The position numbers were made by a program, and so were the translations under genes. Shown in pieces: positions 7,986-15,574 of a stretch of DNA of 21,739 nt. The notes under the pieces were generated by a model. It was not told the DNA's origin and did not search any database. It was given only the letters and a program-made list of their open reading frames with translations. The DNA is taken from positions 1 to 21,739 of IMG/VR virus record IMGVR_UViG_3300030108_003905; one strand, given 5' to 3'. Source of the stretch: a virus. Within the stretch, counting starts at the first letter, position 1. Every line of letters starts with the position of its first letter.

Positions 7986-8697
7986 TTTGTTCCCTCTTCT
8001 TCTTTGTTGTCCGTTCGACACGGACGGGTTCTTCGCTCGTTAGAACGTCTATTAAACGCTTCCGTAGGGTAGGTCCCATACCCTTTACTTTTTTCAGTGA
8101 TTCTTGGAAAAGCATCTCCTCGATGCTCCCACATTTTTCTAACAGTTTCACGACCAAATCAGGTCCGAAACCCGGAATTGCATTAAGCATATCAGCACGA
8201 ACGTCGTTGGTGCTCACTCTTGTAACAGCACGTGCACCGTGCCGTGAGGCAGGCTTGTGTGCTTTTTTGTGTAGTTTGACGATGAACATCGCCGCTTCGA
8301 CATGGTCTTTGGCCTTGTAAATATGGCAATCAAAGTCAGCCATGATGCGAGCGAATGTGCCCATCAGTTCGTTCGTGACTCGTGAATAGTTGGCTTTTGC
8401 CCCTCGATTCTGAGCCATCTTGACGTACTTGGCTATGTCACCATGTACAACCAAGAACACTCGGTCGCAGTTGGCGTCGAGGTTATCGAGTTGTCGCCAA
8501 AGATGACCGCTGTGACTTGATTGGAAGAAATCGCTAAGACTCTTGCACTCAACGTGCCCTGCACCTACTTTGTAGTCTCCCATGCCGTTAAGGAACTGAG
8601 GCTTGACAAGTACGCCTTCCTTGCTCGCCATGCGATGCACAGCCTCACAAAGCGGTCCACGCTCGTTGCTATCAACTATCAGTGGCGGTACGCTCAT
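7957..8697 (-). CDS. XPF/ERCC4-type structure-specific endonuclease with HhH2 domain
   Basis: This 246-residue protein has the ERCC4 nuclease core: IVDSNE (Asp9, Glu12), GDY (40-42), and a VECKSLSD segment (49-56) in place of the usual ERKxxxD, so Glu50, Lys52 and Asp56 are kept while the Arg is Cys. A tandem helix-hairpin-helix follows: AIPGFGPDLVVKLL (173-186) and VKGMGPTLRKRL (204-215). The size and order match archaeal XPF and the nuclease part of Hef, which cut branched DNA and 3' flaps. The last 30 residues are a basic, charged tail. The ATG at 8697 overlaps the winged-helix gene by 26 bases, with GAGGGATAAGG upstream. It probably resolves replication or recombination intermediates. Confidence 0.88.
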   Translation of the reverse strand: MSVPPLIVDSNERGPLCEAVHRMASKEGVLVKPQFLNGMGDYKVGAGHVECKSLSDFFQSSHSGHLWRQLDNLDANCDRVFLVVHGDIAKYVKMAQNRGAKANYSRVTNELMGTFARIMADFDCHIYKAKDHVEAAMFIVKLHKKAHKPASRHGARAVTRVSTNDVRADMLNAIPGFGPDLVVKLLEKCGSIEEMLFQESLKKVKGMGPTLRKRLIDVLTSEEPVRVERTTKKKREQNDRTPSRQI

Positions 8698-8935
8698 CCT
8701 TATCCCTCACTTTGTACAAATTGACTTTACTACTGTTGCCCCCTGTAGAGAATGAGCCACAAACTTCAATTTCGTTTTTCAGACGTTTATTGATGAGTTG
8801 GCTGACCGATGCCGTAGTCAAGCCTGACTGACGTGGAGCCAGTGAAACTATTTCATTAGCACTGATAGGTCTGCTCTGTTCTCTGATAATTTTCATAACA
8901 ATATCCATCTTCGTTTTCTGTCCACCTTTACGCAT
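8672..8935 (-). CDS. Small winged-helix DNA-binding protein
   Basis: This is an 87-residue protein starting at the ATG at 8935, with GGAGG about 12 bases upstream and an 8-base overlap with the primase stop; longer frames upstream only repeat primase sequence. After a basic start, residues 9-50 form helix-turn-helix-like segments (MDIVMKIIREQ, then ISANEIVSLA, then TTASVSQLINKRLKN), followed by a two-strand wing (EIEVCGSF and SKVNLYKV). This is the standard winged-helix pattern of small archaeal regulators. It may regulate viral genes or act as a replication accessory factor; the sequence does not decide. Confidence 0.72.
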   Translation of the reverse strand: MRKGGQKTKMDIVMKIIREQSRPISANEIVSLAPRQSGLTTASVSQLINKRLKNEIEVCGSFSTGGNSSKVNLYKVRDKDERTATDS

Positions 8936-10037
8936 CCGTCGTCGCCTCCTTGATAGCGCCGGTCTTATCCCAGTACCGGCATTTTCCAATACACAGTCCT
9001 TTCTGCCATAAGGATTTACACGTTTGTGGATAGTCCTTACCGACGATGGTACTGACTTGGTACCGTGTCACACCCAAGTCTTGGTCAGCCCATTGCAGGC
9101 TCATCAGGAACTCGACGATTTCTTCGGCGTGCTCTTGGAGTTGGTCAGGCGAGAATCGATGCACTGGAAAGAAGTTTCTCTTACGTGCAGCCAAGTATTT
9201 CACCAGTTGAACACGGGCATCATGACTGGGGTTTCCTCCCACTTGGCAGGCTGCCTGATTCAGACAAGGTAAGATGATGACATCGTTCATACGAACAGTT
9301 GCTACATCCAATGGCTTGGCCTTCGGGTCGAACACTTGGAGTGATTCTGTCACCTTTCTAACCTTCAACTCGACACCCTTCTCCCCATAGGAGATGGTGC
9401 CACGAGACGGTTCCATGGCCTTCTGTAAGATGTGATGATACCCGCCCTCCAAGTCTTCCGTGGTCAGCGGTATGCTCCAATACCCACGCTTAGCGTTGTA
9501 GGAATTCGGTATTCTAATTAGTCCACTCGTGTCAAATGGCACAGCAGGGTCACAGCAATACAGGTCAAACTTCTTCACCCAGTCGTTGACCAACTGCATA
9601 CCTGATTCACGTAAGGCGGACAGTTGCCCACCAGTGCTTGGCATGTGACGTTCGGCTAAGTCAATCCACACGTGATAGCCTCCACCGCTAAACCACACGG
9701 CGTGTGATATGTTTTCCTCCATCAGAAAGCGATGCAGTCGTAATGTTTGTTCAAGCGGAATATGAGGCTGCACCTCAGCCCCCTTGTCTTTGAAATTCTT
9801 CGGGTCGAAATCAAGAACGAAGTGTCGAACGATTGGCGTCTGTAGGTCGACGCGTCGATGATGCGGAACTTGTGTGCCACGATAACCATAGACTGTCATG
9901 TAAGCGTTGGAAACGCCGTTTTTGCCACGCCAGTATCGTTCAAACGAACTCTTGCTATCAACCAACTTGCGATAGCCTCGACCTTGCTCCGTGCTCAATT
10001 CAAGCACTTCTCTTGGGAAGTCAAAATGTATCTTCAT
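8928..10037 (-). CDS. Archaeo-eukaryotic primase, apparent PriS-PriL fusion
   Basis: This 369-residue protein has an AEP catalytic domain: VLDFDP (Asp76, Asp78), WFSGGGYHVWIDL (SGxGxH-type motif, Ser117 to His122), a third acidic site near Asp163-Asp169, and GLIRIPNS (172-179). After a linker at about 230-250, residues 255-355 look like the Fe-S domain of the primase large subunit: LPC (Cys258), HDAR (272-275), TRYQVSTI (324-331), then Cys340, Cys349 and Cys353. Four cysteines with this spacing would bind a [4Fe-4S] cluster, as in PriL. So catalysis and initiation functions appear joined in one chain, as reported for Nanoarchaeum equitans PriSL. A strong GAGGGG site precedes the ATG at 10037. 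It would make primers for the polymerase. The catalytic half is firm, the PriL half likely. Confidence 0.85.
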   Translation of the reverse strand: MKIHFDFPREVLELSTEQGRGYRKLVDSKSSFERYWRGKNGVSNAYMTVYGYRGTQVPHHRRVDLQTPIVRHFVLDFDPKNFKDKGAEVQPHIPLEQTLRLHRFLMEENISHAVWFSGGGYHVWIDLAERHMPSTGGQLSALRESGMQLVNDWVKKFDLYCCDPAVPFDTSGLIRIPNSYNAKRGYWSIPLTTEDLEGGYHHILQKAMEPSRGTISYGEKGVELKVRKVTESLQVFDPKAKPLDVATVRMNDVIILPCLNQAACQVGGNPSHDARVQLVKYLAARKRNFFPVHRFSPDQLQEHAEEIVEFLMSLQWADQDLGVTRYQVSTIVGKDYPQTCKSLWQKGLCIGKCRYWDKTGAIKEATTDA

Positions 10038-10293
10038 GTCTCTCCCCTCTCTTCTTCATGTACATGTAAATGTCCCTCATTGCATCGTGCATGTCCGCAG
10101 GGTCGATAAGCACTCGGTTGTTGAGGCTAACTAACGCTATCGCTGGAAAGCGTTCGCCGTTGATGACCATCTCGTTTTGAGCCATGATGGTCACAACCTT
10201 CTCTTGCATCGCAAATGCGACAGAGCACTCTACACCGAATACGGCGGACACCCAATACTCAACACATCGTTTGACTGATTCAGCCGCCTGCAT
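10021..10293 (-). CDS. Unknown 90-residue protein
   Basis: I start this at the ATG at 10293, which has GGAGG at an 8-base spacing and overlaps the RecB-like stop by 14 bases; an upstream start at 10344 would lie inside that gene without a better site. The 90 residues form a helix (residues 3-15), a hydrophobic strand region with VFGVECSVAFAMQEKVVTIM, strands FPAIALVSL and VLID, then a C-terminal helix MHDAMRDIYMYMKKR. No motif of a known family is visible. The alpha-beta character and conserved-looking hydrophobic core suggest a globular soluble protein. Its place between nuclease and primase suggests a replication or repair accessory role, as inference only. Confidence 0.65.
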   Translation of the reverse strand: MQAAESVKRCVEYWVSAVFGVECSVAFAMQEKVVTIMAQNEMVINGERFPAIALVSLNNRVLIDPADMHDAMRDIYMYMKKRGERHEDTF

Positions 10294-11233
10294 TCTCTTG
10301 CCTCCGAATGCGTGGCTTAGATTTTTTCCAATAGATGTCTCCACCTTCTTGCCATGCTGGGCATTCGGTCACGAACTCGCACCATGCACACTTGCCTTCA
10401 CTTGGCTGTGGCACGAAGTTGTTCGTTAGATATGCTTCAACAAGATTGCGAAGATGTCGCTTGAGTGTGTCGTTGATGTATCGCCTGTTGATTTTCTCAT
10501 AGGCTACGTGATTCTCGCTTCTCGGCACTCCCTCACGCTGCCCGTATGGATAAAACCAACCCCAGTGTGACACATCCTTCAATGGATGGTCAGCCTTGTG
10601 GAGCAGGTCGGTATAGAAAGCCATCTCAGTCCGCATCGAGCGAACCTTGTAGTCTGTCCCGACCCACTTACCGGTCTTCAATTCCATGAGTGTATACGTC
10701 CCATCCTCGTTCTCATAGCCTCGGTCAATGCTGCCTGCGAAGTGAATCGGTATAGTCACGACTTCTCCGTCGAACTCAAAGTCAATCTCCTCAAAGGCGT
10801 GAACCTCTAACTCATTGATGACGGGCAAGAACCTGTCAGGGTCCTGTTCAAGTCGAATCAAATCCCACTCGATGCGTTGACGAATGATAGGTTCTTCACC
10901 CAGCGTGTACGGTTCATCCGACTGAGGGACACAGTCGAGGAGCATTTGTAGTGCCTCCTCTCTGTGACCCTTCTTGAGTGCCTCGTATGCTTTACGGTAC
11001 ACTGGTCGAGCCAGTACATAGAACTCTTCGATAGCATCGTGGACATTTGTTCCACGCAGCATGTCGTCCGTCTCGGGACTCTTGCGGCCTTCGATACGCT
11101 TGTACTCGTATTGTTTCTGACAGAATGTGAAATCCGACGTGAGACTTGACTTGGTGACACGAAGATATTTGTCGTGCCCTACGTGCCACTGATAGGTGGA
11201 CTTACCGTATGCTTCCCAATTGCGCTCAGACAT
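10280..11233 (-). CDS. RecB/Cas4-family PD-(D/E)XK nuclease with Fe-S cluster site
   Basis: This 317-residue protein contains the RecB-type nuclease signature: TNVHDAIEEF (62-71, His65), AGSIDR (166-171, Asp170), and LMELKTGKW (182-190, Glu184, Lys186), plus the following QxxxY-like helix region (MRTEMAFYTDLL). Cys38 near the N-terminus together with Cys282, Cys285 and Cys291 match the four-cysteine Fe-S site of Cas4 and AddB-like nucleases. Such enzymes resect DNA ends, usually making single-strand tails for recombination. No helicase is fused to it. The ATG at 11233 lies 4 bases after the previous stop and its ribosome site is weak. It probably works with the RecA-like ATPase encoded further up the operon. 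Confidence 0.88.
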   Translation of the reverse strand: MSERNWEAYGKSTYQWHVGHDKYLRVTKSSLTSDFTFCQKQYEYKRIEGRKSPETDDMLRGTNVHDAIEEFYVLARPVYRKAYEALKKGHREEALQMLLDCVPQSDEPYTLGEEPIIRQRIEWDLIRLEQDPDRFLPVINELEVHAFEEIDFEFDGEVVTIPIHFAGSIDRGYENEDGTYTLMELKTGKWVGTDYKVRSMRTEMAFYTDLLHKADHPLKDVSHWGWFYPYGQREGVPRSENHVAYEKINRRYINDTLKRHLRNLVEAYLTNNFVPQPSEGKCAWCEFVTECPAWQEGGDIYWKKSKPRIRRQENAGG

Positions 11234-11237
11234 CGAA

Positions 11238-11747
11238 TCACTGCGGTTGCATCATTAGCCCTGCAACATAAACGTATTCGCTGATGAGTTCGGCTGCTTC
11301 TTTCGGGTTATCCACCTTTGATAGAAGTGTGTCTTCGATTTTCTTCTGTAGCATAATCATCTGTACTGACAGGCTCGTGAGTCCTGTAAGCAATCCCTTC
11401 TGTGGAGCAGCCTTGGCTGCTTTCTGCGAAGGTATATACTCGTCGGGCGACTTCTTCTTTTGTTGAGAAGATGTCAACTTATCTTTGATTTTGTTCATGC
11501 GATTGACTTTCCCTGACAATTTGTACATACTCTTTCTCTTACTACCAGTTCGCTCTAAGACCCCTTCTCCAACCAGTGTAACCAGTGCGTTTGTTACCAA
11601 CTGCCTGTTGTCCTTTGTTCCCTTGAACAGCGAATTATTCTTCACTATATTGTAAAGAGCCTCACGAGTAAATATCGTGTCTGCTCCGAATTGGTTCGCT
11701 ATTACTGCTTTTCGTGCTTCTTTCTTGCTTGTTTTTTTGGCTACCAT
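11238..11747 (-). CDS. Winged-helix-like DNA-binding protein, 169 residues
   Basis: I use the ATG at 11747, with AAAGGTGAG upstream; the GTG three codons earlier overlaps that ribosome site. The first 15 residues are very basic. Residues 28-80 resemble a winged helix: TREALYNIVKNN, then NRQLVTNALVTLVGEGVLER, then a short wing SMYKL. Residues 85-120 are a Lys-, Gln-, Ser-rich linker, and residues 122-169 form a helical tail that may make it oligomeric. The family is not recognised; a regulator, or a polymerase- or origin-associated factor, is possible. It is preceded by one of only two gaps in the operon, so it may be the first gene of a separate transcript. Confidence 0.6.
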   Translation of the reverse strand: MVAKKTSKKEARKAVIANQFGADTIFTREALYNIVKNNSLFKGTKDNRQLVTNALVTLVGEGVLERTGSKRKSMYKLSGKVNRMNKIKDKLTSSQQKKKSPDEYIPSQKAAKAAPQKGLLTGLTSLSVQMIMLQKKIEDTLLSKVDNPKEAAELISEYVYVAGLMMQPQ

Positions 11748-11774
11748 TTTTCTCACCTTTCTTTCGGACTACAT

Positions 11775-11788
11775 ACTAATATATTAAA
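11775..11788 (-). promoter_or_regulatory. Possible TATA-like promoter in a 45-base gap
   Basis: On the minus strand this A/T stretch reads TTTAATATATTAGT and is one of very few A/T-only runs between genes in the minus block. Its centre is about 35 bases before the ATG at 11747, so an archaeal start site about 26 bases downstream would leave a leader of roughly 9 bases. I see no clear BRE purine run. It could make the genes downstream of the polymerase separately transcribed. The evidence is base composition and position only. Confidence 0.25.
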
Positions 11789-11792
11789 TGAA

Positions 11793-14183
11793 TCACCAAT
11801 AAGACTTGGGCTTTGCTTTACCCGAAGCGTAATCTATATTCCACTCCAGTGCCTTGTATATAGGCTCAATCTTTTTGGTTATCAATTTCAATACCATAGT
11901 ATCATAGTCGAGTATAAATTCATCGAGTTCACTCTCTTCGTGGAATGACACGATGTCTGTTTTAGGCAGGCCGTCGGGTACATCCTTTACGTATACCCAC
12001 TTAGCACTGTCACCTTCGTCAAATCTTGACCCATTATATCGCTCGGCCAAGTGAGCGTTGTAATATCTTGCACCTTTTACACCCGGCACTCCGACACTCG
12101 GAGCATAGTTGTTCAAGGGCTTTTGGATGCGAGTAACACCACACAAATCCTTGAGTGGTATGTCACCATTTTGAATACGCTTTGCCAGTGGGCGAACTAA
12201 TGAAGTTGCATCATTCTCCGTACCACCATTACAGACAATAGTAAGTAAGTCTCGCTCCAATGTCCTCGACACTGGGGCGAGTGTTGATATTTTACCGAAC
12301 CGTGCTGACTTGGATTTACCTTCGTCCTCAGGAGGCCAAGAGCATACACCATAGTACAGGTTCTTGCCTGCTACAATCCAGTACGGCATGTATGCCTCAA
12401 ACTCAACGAACAGATGACTGGCGTCGAGTTGTCGTTGAACTTCGTCGGTCAAGTGTTTGGCGAGAGCCTCAGCCTCGTCAAATGGAATCTGAACAAATGC
12501 GGAGTCGGTGTGACCGTACAAGGCTGAATAGCCTTGAGCCTCAGACTCCTCCATCAAGAACCGAATAGACTCTCGACCTCTTGATGTAATAGCGCTTGCG
12601 ATAGCAGGTGCTGCCCACCCCCAGTGGGTACTGGCACACATACCGTATAGTGACGCCATGACGCGCTTTACTGCGAGTTGCATGGTGTTCCATCCTGAGC
12701 GTTCTGACTTGGTATCAGCAGCACGCATGTTCTTCTTGTAAGCATCACGTACCTCAAACAACTCCTCGACGATTGTGGGTAGCAGCCCACGCTTCGACTG
12801 GTCCCAGCACGTACCGTCCTTGAGTTCCTTGATGTTCTCCTCACCACGCCGTGCGTTGTCAACTTGCGTTTCCCACGACAGGTTATCGCTCAGTATGATT
12901 GAGGGGTACAACCCCTTGTAGTCGACACAGGCAACACCCTCGTATCGACCGGGTTTCGGTGGAGGTATGAACGCCCCTTCGTAGTCCACCTTCTCAGCAC
13001 CTGACGATGTCGGCGCTTTGTTGACTGTGCGACGACTGAGCAGGCCACGTGCGAACCGTGTGACGTTGTGACACGATTCAAACATGACACCACAGAAACG
13101 CTGTAGTGCTAAGTAAAAGTTGAGAATGTGATTGTCCTCATCGATACGCTTGAGCAAGAGAACGTCTTGCATACAGTAGTCGACGTATTCGTCGAATCGC
13201 TCGTACCATCCTGTGAACACGTCCATGTCGAACTTGTTCGCATAGCCTAACTCCTCAGCGATGGTCGCCAACTTGAGATTCGATAACTGCGGTCGACCAC
13301 TGTCTTTCCATACACGCTCAAAGCCTGTACCACTCTTGAGTGGGGCAGCGGTGTCGAAGCACAGGCGACCCGCTACAGGCTGCGCCGTGTAGTCGTAGCC
13401 ACCACGCTTGTCTTTGCGTGGACGCAACACCCGACCCAGTGGGCTGAGCCGTCGATAGGCGTCCCTGCCGAGTAACTTCTTTTGCATCAATCGACCTACC
13501 ATGTGTGGCAGGTCAGCCCACATCAATGCGTGAGCAACGAAGACGTCAGGGTTGGCCTCCTCAAGATGGTCGAGGAAGCGACTGTAGATTGCACGCTCGG
13601 AGTTACAAATCACTCGTCTGTATGAAAACTCGGCGGTAGTGCCATCCTCATACTCGTGCTTTACATGACGCACCTCGTCGATGCACTCGTCGTCGCCCAA
13701 CTCTCTTGCTGAGCGTTCCGACCAACAGTAGGCTACACTCTCATTGGTGTGGCTGTCTGTGAAAGCAATGACCGTAGTGAAGCCCTTGACAGGGTCCCAC
13801 TCAAGGTCGAGATGCCATACACGTGGTGTCCAATCAGGCATCTCACTGACTTCGTCGATGAGGTATCTGTCGGGCAACCGTAGGTCAGCCTCCCATGTCT
13901 CAATCTCACGACGCACGCCGTGCAAGTCGTTGGGTCGCATTACGTTGACACGAATCAAGTCCTCACCATACAGACCAGTGGCCTTCGTAGAACGGTCGAT
14001 GGTTAGCCCATAGTACCGTTCACTCAGCCGAGTCAAAAGGCGGGGAGGGGTGTCGGCTCTTACCCATGTGTAGGGTTGGAAGTCCGTCACCGTCTCTTCA
14101 ATCAGTTCGCCTTCGGGCGAGCGCCATCGCTTGTACAGCGCAGCCATGCCCTCAGGGTCAGGATAGTATTGTTCGATAATCAC
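11793..14183 (-). CDS. polB: Family B DNA polymerase with 3'-5' exonuclease
   Basis: This 796-residue replicative polymerase has the exonuclease motifs HLDLEWD (Asp126, Glu128), AHALMWADLP (Asp224; the usual Asn before the hydrophobics is Ala) and YCMQD (336-340). The polymerase motifs are A, DYKGLYPSII (421-430); B, KRVMASLYG (506-514), where the usual Asn before SxYG is Ala; and C, YGHTDS (556-561), where the first Asp of DTDS is His but Asp560 is kept. Lys607 in GKNLYYG fits the KKxY motif. The length and order match archaeal and phage enzymes. It starts at a GTG overlapping the previous stop (GTGA), with a G-rich GGGGGAAGAGG upstream. It would copy the viral genome together with the PCNA-like clamp and RFC. 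The substitutions may be lineage specific rather than inactivating. Confidence 0.93.
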   Translation of the reverse strand: MIIEQYYPDPEGMAALYKRWRSPEGELIEETVTDFQPYTWVRADTPPRLLTRLSERYYGLTIDRSTKATGLYGEDLIRVNVMRPNDLHGVRREIETWEADLRLPDRYLIDEVSEMPDWTPRVWHLDLEWDPVKGFTTVIAFTDSHTNESVAYCWSERSARELGDDECIDEVRHVKHEYEDGTTAEFSYRRVICNSERAIYSRFLDHLEEANPDVFVAHALMWADLPHMVGRLMQKKLLGRDAYRRLSPLGRVLRPRKDKRGGYDYTAQPVAGRLCFDTAAPLKSGTGFERVWKDSGRPQLSNLKLATIAEELGYANKFDMDVFTGWYERFDEYVDYCMQDVLLLKRIDEDNHILNFYLALQRFCGVMFESCHNVTRFARGLLSRRTVNKAPTSSGAEKVDYEGAFIPPPKPGRYEGVACVDYKGLYPSIILSDNLSWETQVDNARRGEENIKELKDGTCWDQSKRGLLPTIVEELFEVRDAYKKNMRAADTKSERSGWNTMQLAVKRVMASLYGMCASTHWGWAAPAIASAITSRGRESIRFLMEESEAQGYSALYGHTDSAFVQIPFDEAEALAKHLTDEVQRQLDASHLFVEFEAYMPYWIVAGKNLYYGVCSWPPEDEGKSKSARFGKISTLAPVSRTLERDLLTIVCNGGTENDATSLVRPLAKRIQNGDIPLKDLCGVTRIQKPLNNYAPSVGVPGVKGARYYNAHLAERYNGSRFDEGDSAKWVYVKDVPDGLPKTDIVSFHEESELDEFILDYDTMVLKLITKKIEPIYKALEWNIDYASGKAKPKSYW

Positions 14184-14422
14184 TCCTCTTCCCCCGCACC
14201 CAACATGTGACTGGTGGAATTCAAGAACGTATATTTCATTATCGAAAACAACCGATGTGCTTGATTATTTAAGTTCGCCATCTCTAAGGTCAATTGAGAC
14301 CATTCGGGGTTCTGTCTTTTCAATTCGATGTATTGTTCCTTATCATCCAGTATTAAACCAAGAATGCTTTGACCTTCTTTCCAAGTCTTTTCATAGAAAT
14401 TGATTACTTCTTCAATGTTCAT
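14180..14422 (-). CDS. Unknown 80-residue helical protein
   Basis: The ATG at 14422 overlaps the upstream stop (ATGA) and has GGTGAGG at about 5 bases. The 80 residues are mostly helical: an acidic and aromatic start (IEEVINFYEKTWKE), a leucine-rich middle, QLTLEMANLNNQAHRLFSIM as a probable amphipathic helix, and a short tail ending GEEE. No Cys and no membrane segment. The stop overlaps the polymerase GTG, so the two may be translationally coupled. Function unknown; a protein-protein adaptor is possible. Confidence 0.68.
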   Translation of the reverse strand: MNIEEVINFYEKTWKEGQSILGLILDDKEQYIELKRQNPEWSQLTLEMANLNNQAHRLFSIMKYTFLNSTSHMLGAGEEE

Positions 14423-14667
14423 TCGTCCTCACCTATGCACAGCACGTCCGTGTTGACTGATTTATATCGACGTATCAGCGCCTTCAAGTTCTTGCGTGAC
14501 ATCCGTCTGTTGAAGTACTGACCATGTCCACGTAGGTAAAACCGCACACTGATGACTCGACTGTCATCCAACTCGTCAGGTATGACAATCCATTGCATGG
14601 ATGCCACTTCTTTCAAATCGATAATCAGACTGTTTGCTGATGCATATTGTTTTTGTATGTCATTCAT
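14419..14667 (-). CDS. Unknown 82-residue protein
   Basis: I start at the ATG at 14667, which has AAAGGAG followed by a purine spacer; longer frames upstream run over the next small gene. The predicted pattern is a short helix, a strand-rich middle (SLIIDL, QWIVIPDEL, VISVRFYLRG) and a basic helix with RRMSRKNLKALIRRYK near residues 55-70. The basic helix could touch nucleic acid. The start overlaps the preceding stop by 8 bases and the stop overlaps the next ATG as ATGA. No family recognised. Confidence 0.65.
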   Translation of the reverse strand: MNDIQKQYASANSLIIDLKEVASMQWIVIPDELDDSRVISVRFYLRGHGQYFNRRMSRKNLKALIRRYKSVNTDVLCIGEDE

Positions 14668-14782
14668 TTTTCTCTCTCCTTTGTTTTTCTCTTTTGAGCC
14701 TTGCACATGTAGCGCATCGCTTGCAATGCTTCCAATACTTTGTGATTGGTCGCTTCTTGCAATCAATGCACATTTGCGTCAT
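14660..14782 (-). CDS. 40-residue zinc-ribbon-like basic protein
   Basis: This tiny gene fills the space after the PCNA-like gene. The ATG at 14782 has GAGG at 8 bases. The 40 residues include Cys5, Cys8, Cys20, Cys23 and Cys26, giving a C-x2-C / C-x2-C zinc site, followed by a strongly basic helix (ARLKREKQRREK). The pattern is a zinc knuckle with a nucleic-acid-binding tail. The longer open frame continuing upstream to 15055 is antisense-like sequence of the clamp gene in another frame and is rejected. Function unknown. Confidence 0.7.
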   Translation of the reverse strand: MTQMCIDCKKRPITKYWKHCKRCATCARLKREKQRREKNE

Positions 14783-14810
14783 TCCTTTGTCCTCTTGATA
14801 GCGGTGCACC

Positions 14811-15569
14811 TCATTCGTCCACCTCTTGGTCAAACACAATGAGTAGGAAGTCGTCGTTGCGCCCTCGTATGACGAGGGGTGCGTTCTCACCCATGTGAAT
14901 CGAAACGTTCTGATTCGGCACCGTGCCCAACAAGTCAGGCAACCAGTGAGCGAAGTGCGATACATACGACTCTTTGTCGCCTGACACTTGCTCAGCCTCA
15001 GCGTTGACGAACATCTTACCCTTGCTTGACTTGGACGCCATGACTGTGAAGTCACTGTCCTTCGGTCGCAACTCGGCCTTACAGGTAAACAGATTACCTA
15101 TCACCTTCGTCGCCTTCGCCAGTGGGTACAGGTCAGACCCGTCGACCACAGCCTCAGCAGGCAGTGGTGCGTTCCCGAAAGACGTCCACATGCTCTCCTC
15201 GCTTTTCTTGACTATCTTCTCAATCAGGCTGACGTCACTGTCCGATGCAATGTATGTGCTCGTCGGCAACTCAAGGTTGCTGTTGCCACCCTTGACATGC
15301 AAGGGTCGGCCTCGACCTCGTTGGTTGACTGTGACGTCGGCTGATGTCACCGACTTGAGGAAGGCCAAGAGGCGAGCGACATCGCTCACGTATATGTGAC
15401 CCTCATCATCACTGGTGCAAGGCATACCCTTTCGCAAGTAATGCGTCAATTGACCCACGGCAGCGATGATAGTGCCCGACGATACCCGAAGCACGAGGTC
15501 ATCGACACCCTTAGCAAAGGTGTCAACGAAGCCAATCAGTGCTTTTCTGTCCGCTTCAAAGGTAGGCAT
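14811..15569 (-). CDS. PCNA-like sliding clamp (divergent)
   Basis: At 252 residues it has the length of archaeal PCNA, and its second half shows the expected layout of a two-domain clamp: strand-helix repeats, HFAHWLPDLLG as the helix before the last sheet, and QNVSIHMGENAPLVIRG near the C-terminus, as in the V-x-I-x-x-G-x-x-x-P-L clamp consensus. It is divergent and lacks an obvious interdomain loop signature. A GTG at 15578 overlapping the previous stop (GTGA) is an alternative start, adding three residues; I prefer the ATG at 15569. As a ring around DNA it would hold the polymerase and other enzymes. Its neighbours RFC and polymerase support the call. Confidence 0.7.
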   Translation of the reverse strand: MPTFEADRKALIGFVDTFAKGVDDLVLRVSSGTIIAAVGQLTHYLRKGMPCTSDDEGHIYVSDVARLLAFLKSVTSADVTVNQRGRGRPLHVKGGNSNLELPTSTYIASDSDVSLIEKIVKKSEESMWTSFGNAPLPAEAVVDGSDLYPLAKATKVIGNLFTCKAELRPKDSDFTVMASKSSKGKMFVNAEAEQVSGDKESYVSHFAHWLPDLLGTVPNQNVSIHMGENAPLVIRGRNDDFLLIVFDQEVDE

Positions 15570-15574
15570 ACGCC

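Noticed and set aside
11793-11830. PCNA-interacting (PIP) box at the polymerase C-terminus
   Set aside because: The end reads GKAKPKSYW, without the Q-x-x-hydrophobic-x-x-aromatic-aromatic pattern, so contact with the clamp cannot be claimed.
14783-15055. Upstream extension of the 40-residue zinc-ribbon frame into the clamp gene
   Set aside because: This part only overlaps the PCNA-like gene in another frame; the ATG at 14782 has a suitable GAGG and begins right at the Cys-rich part.
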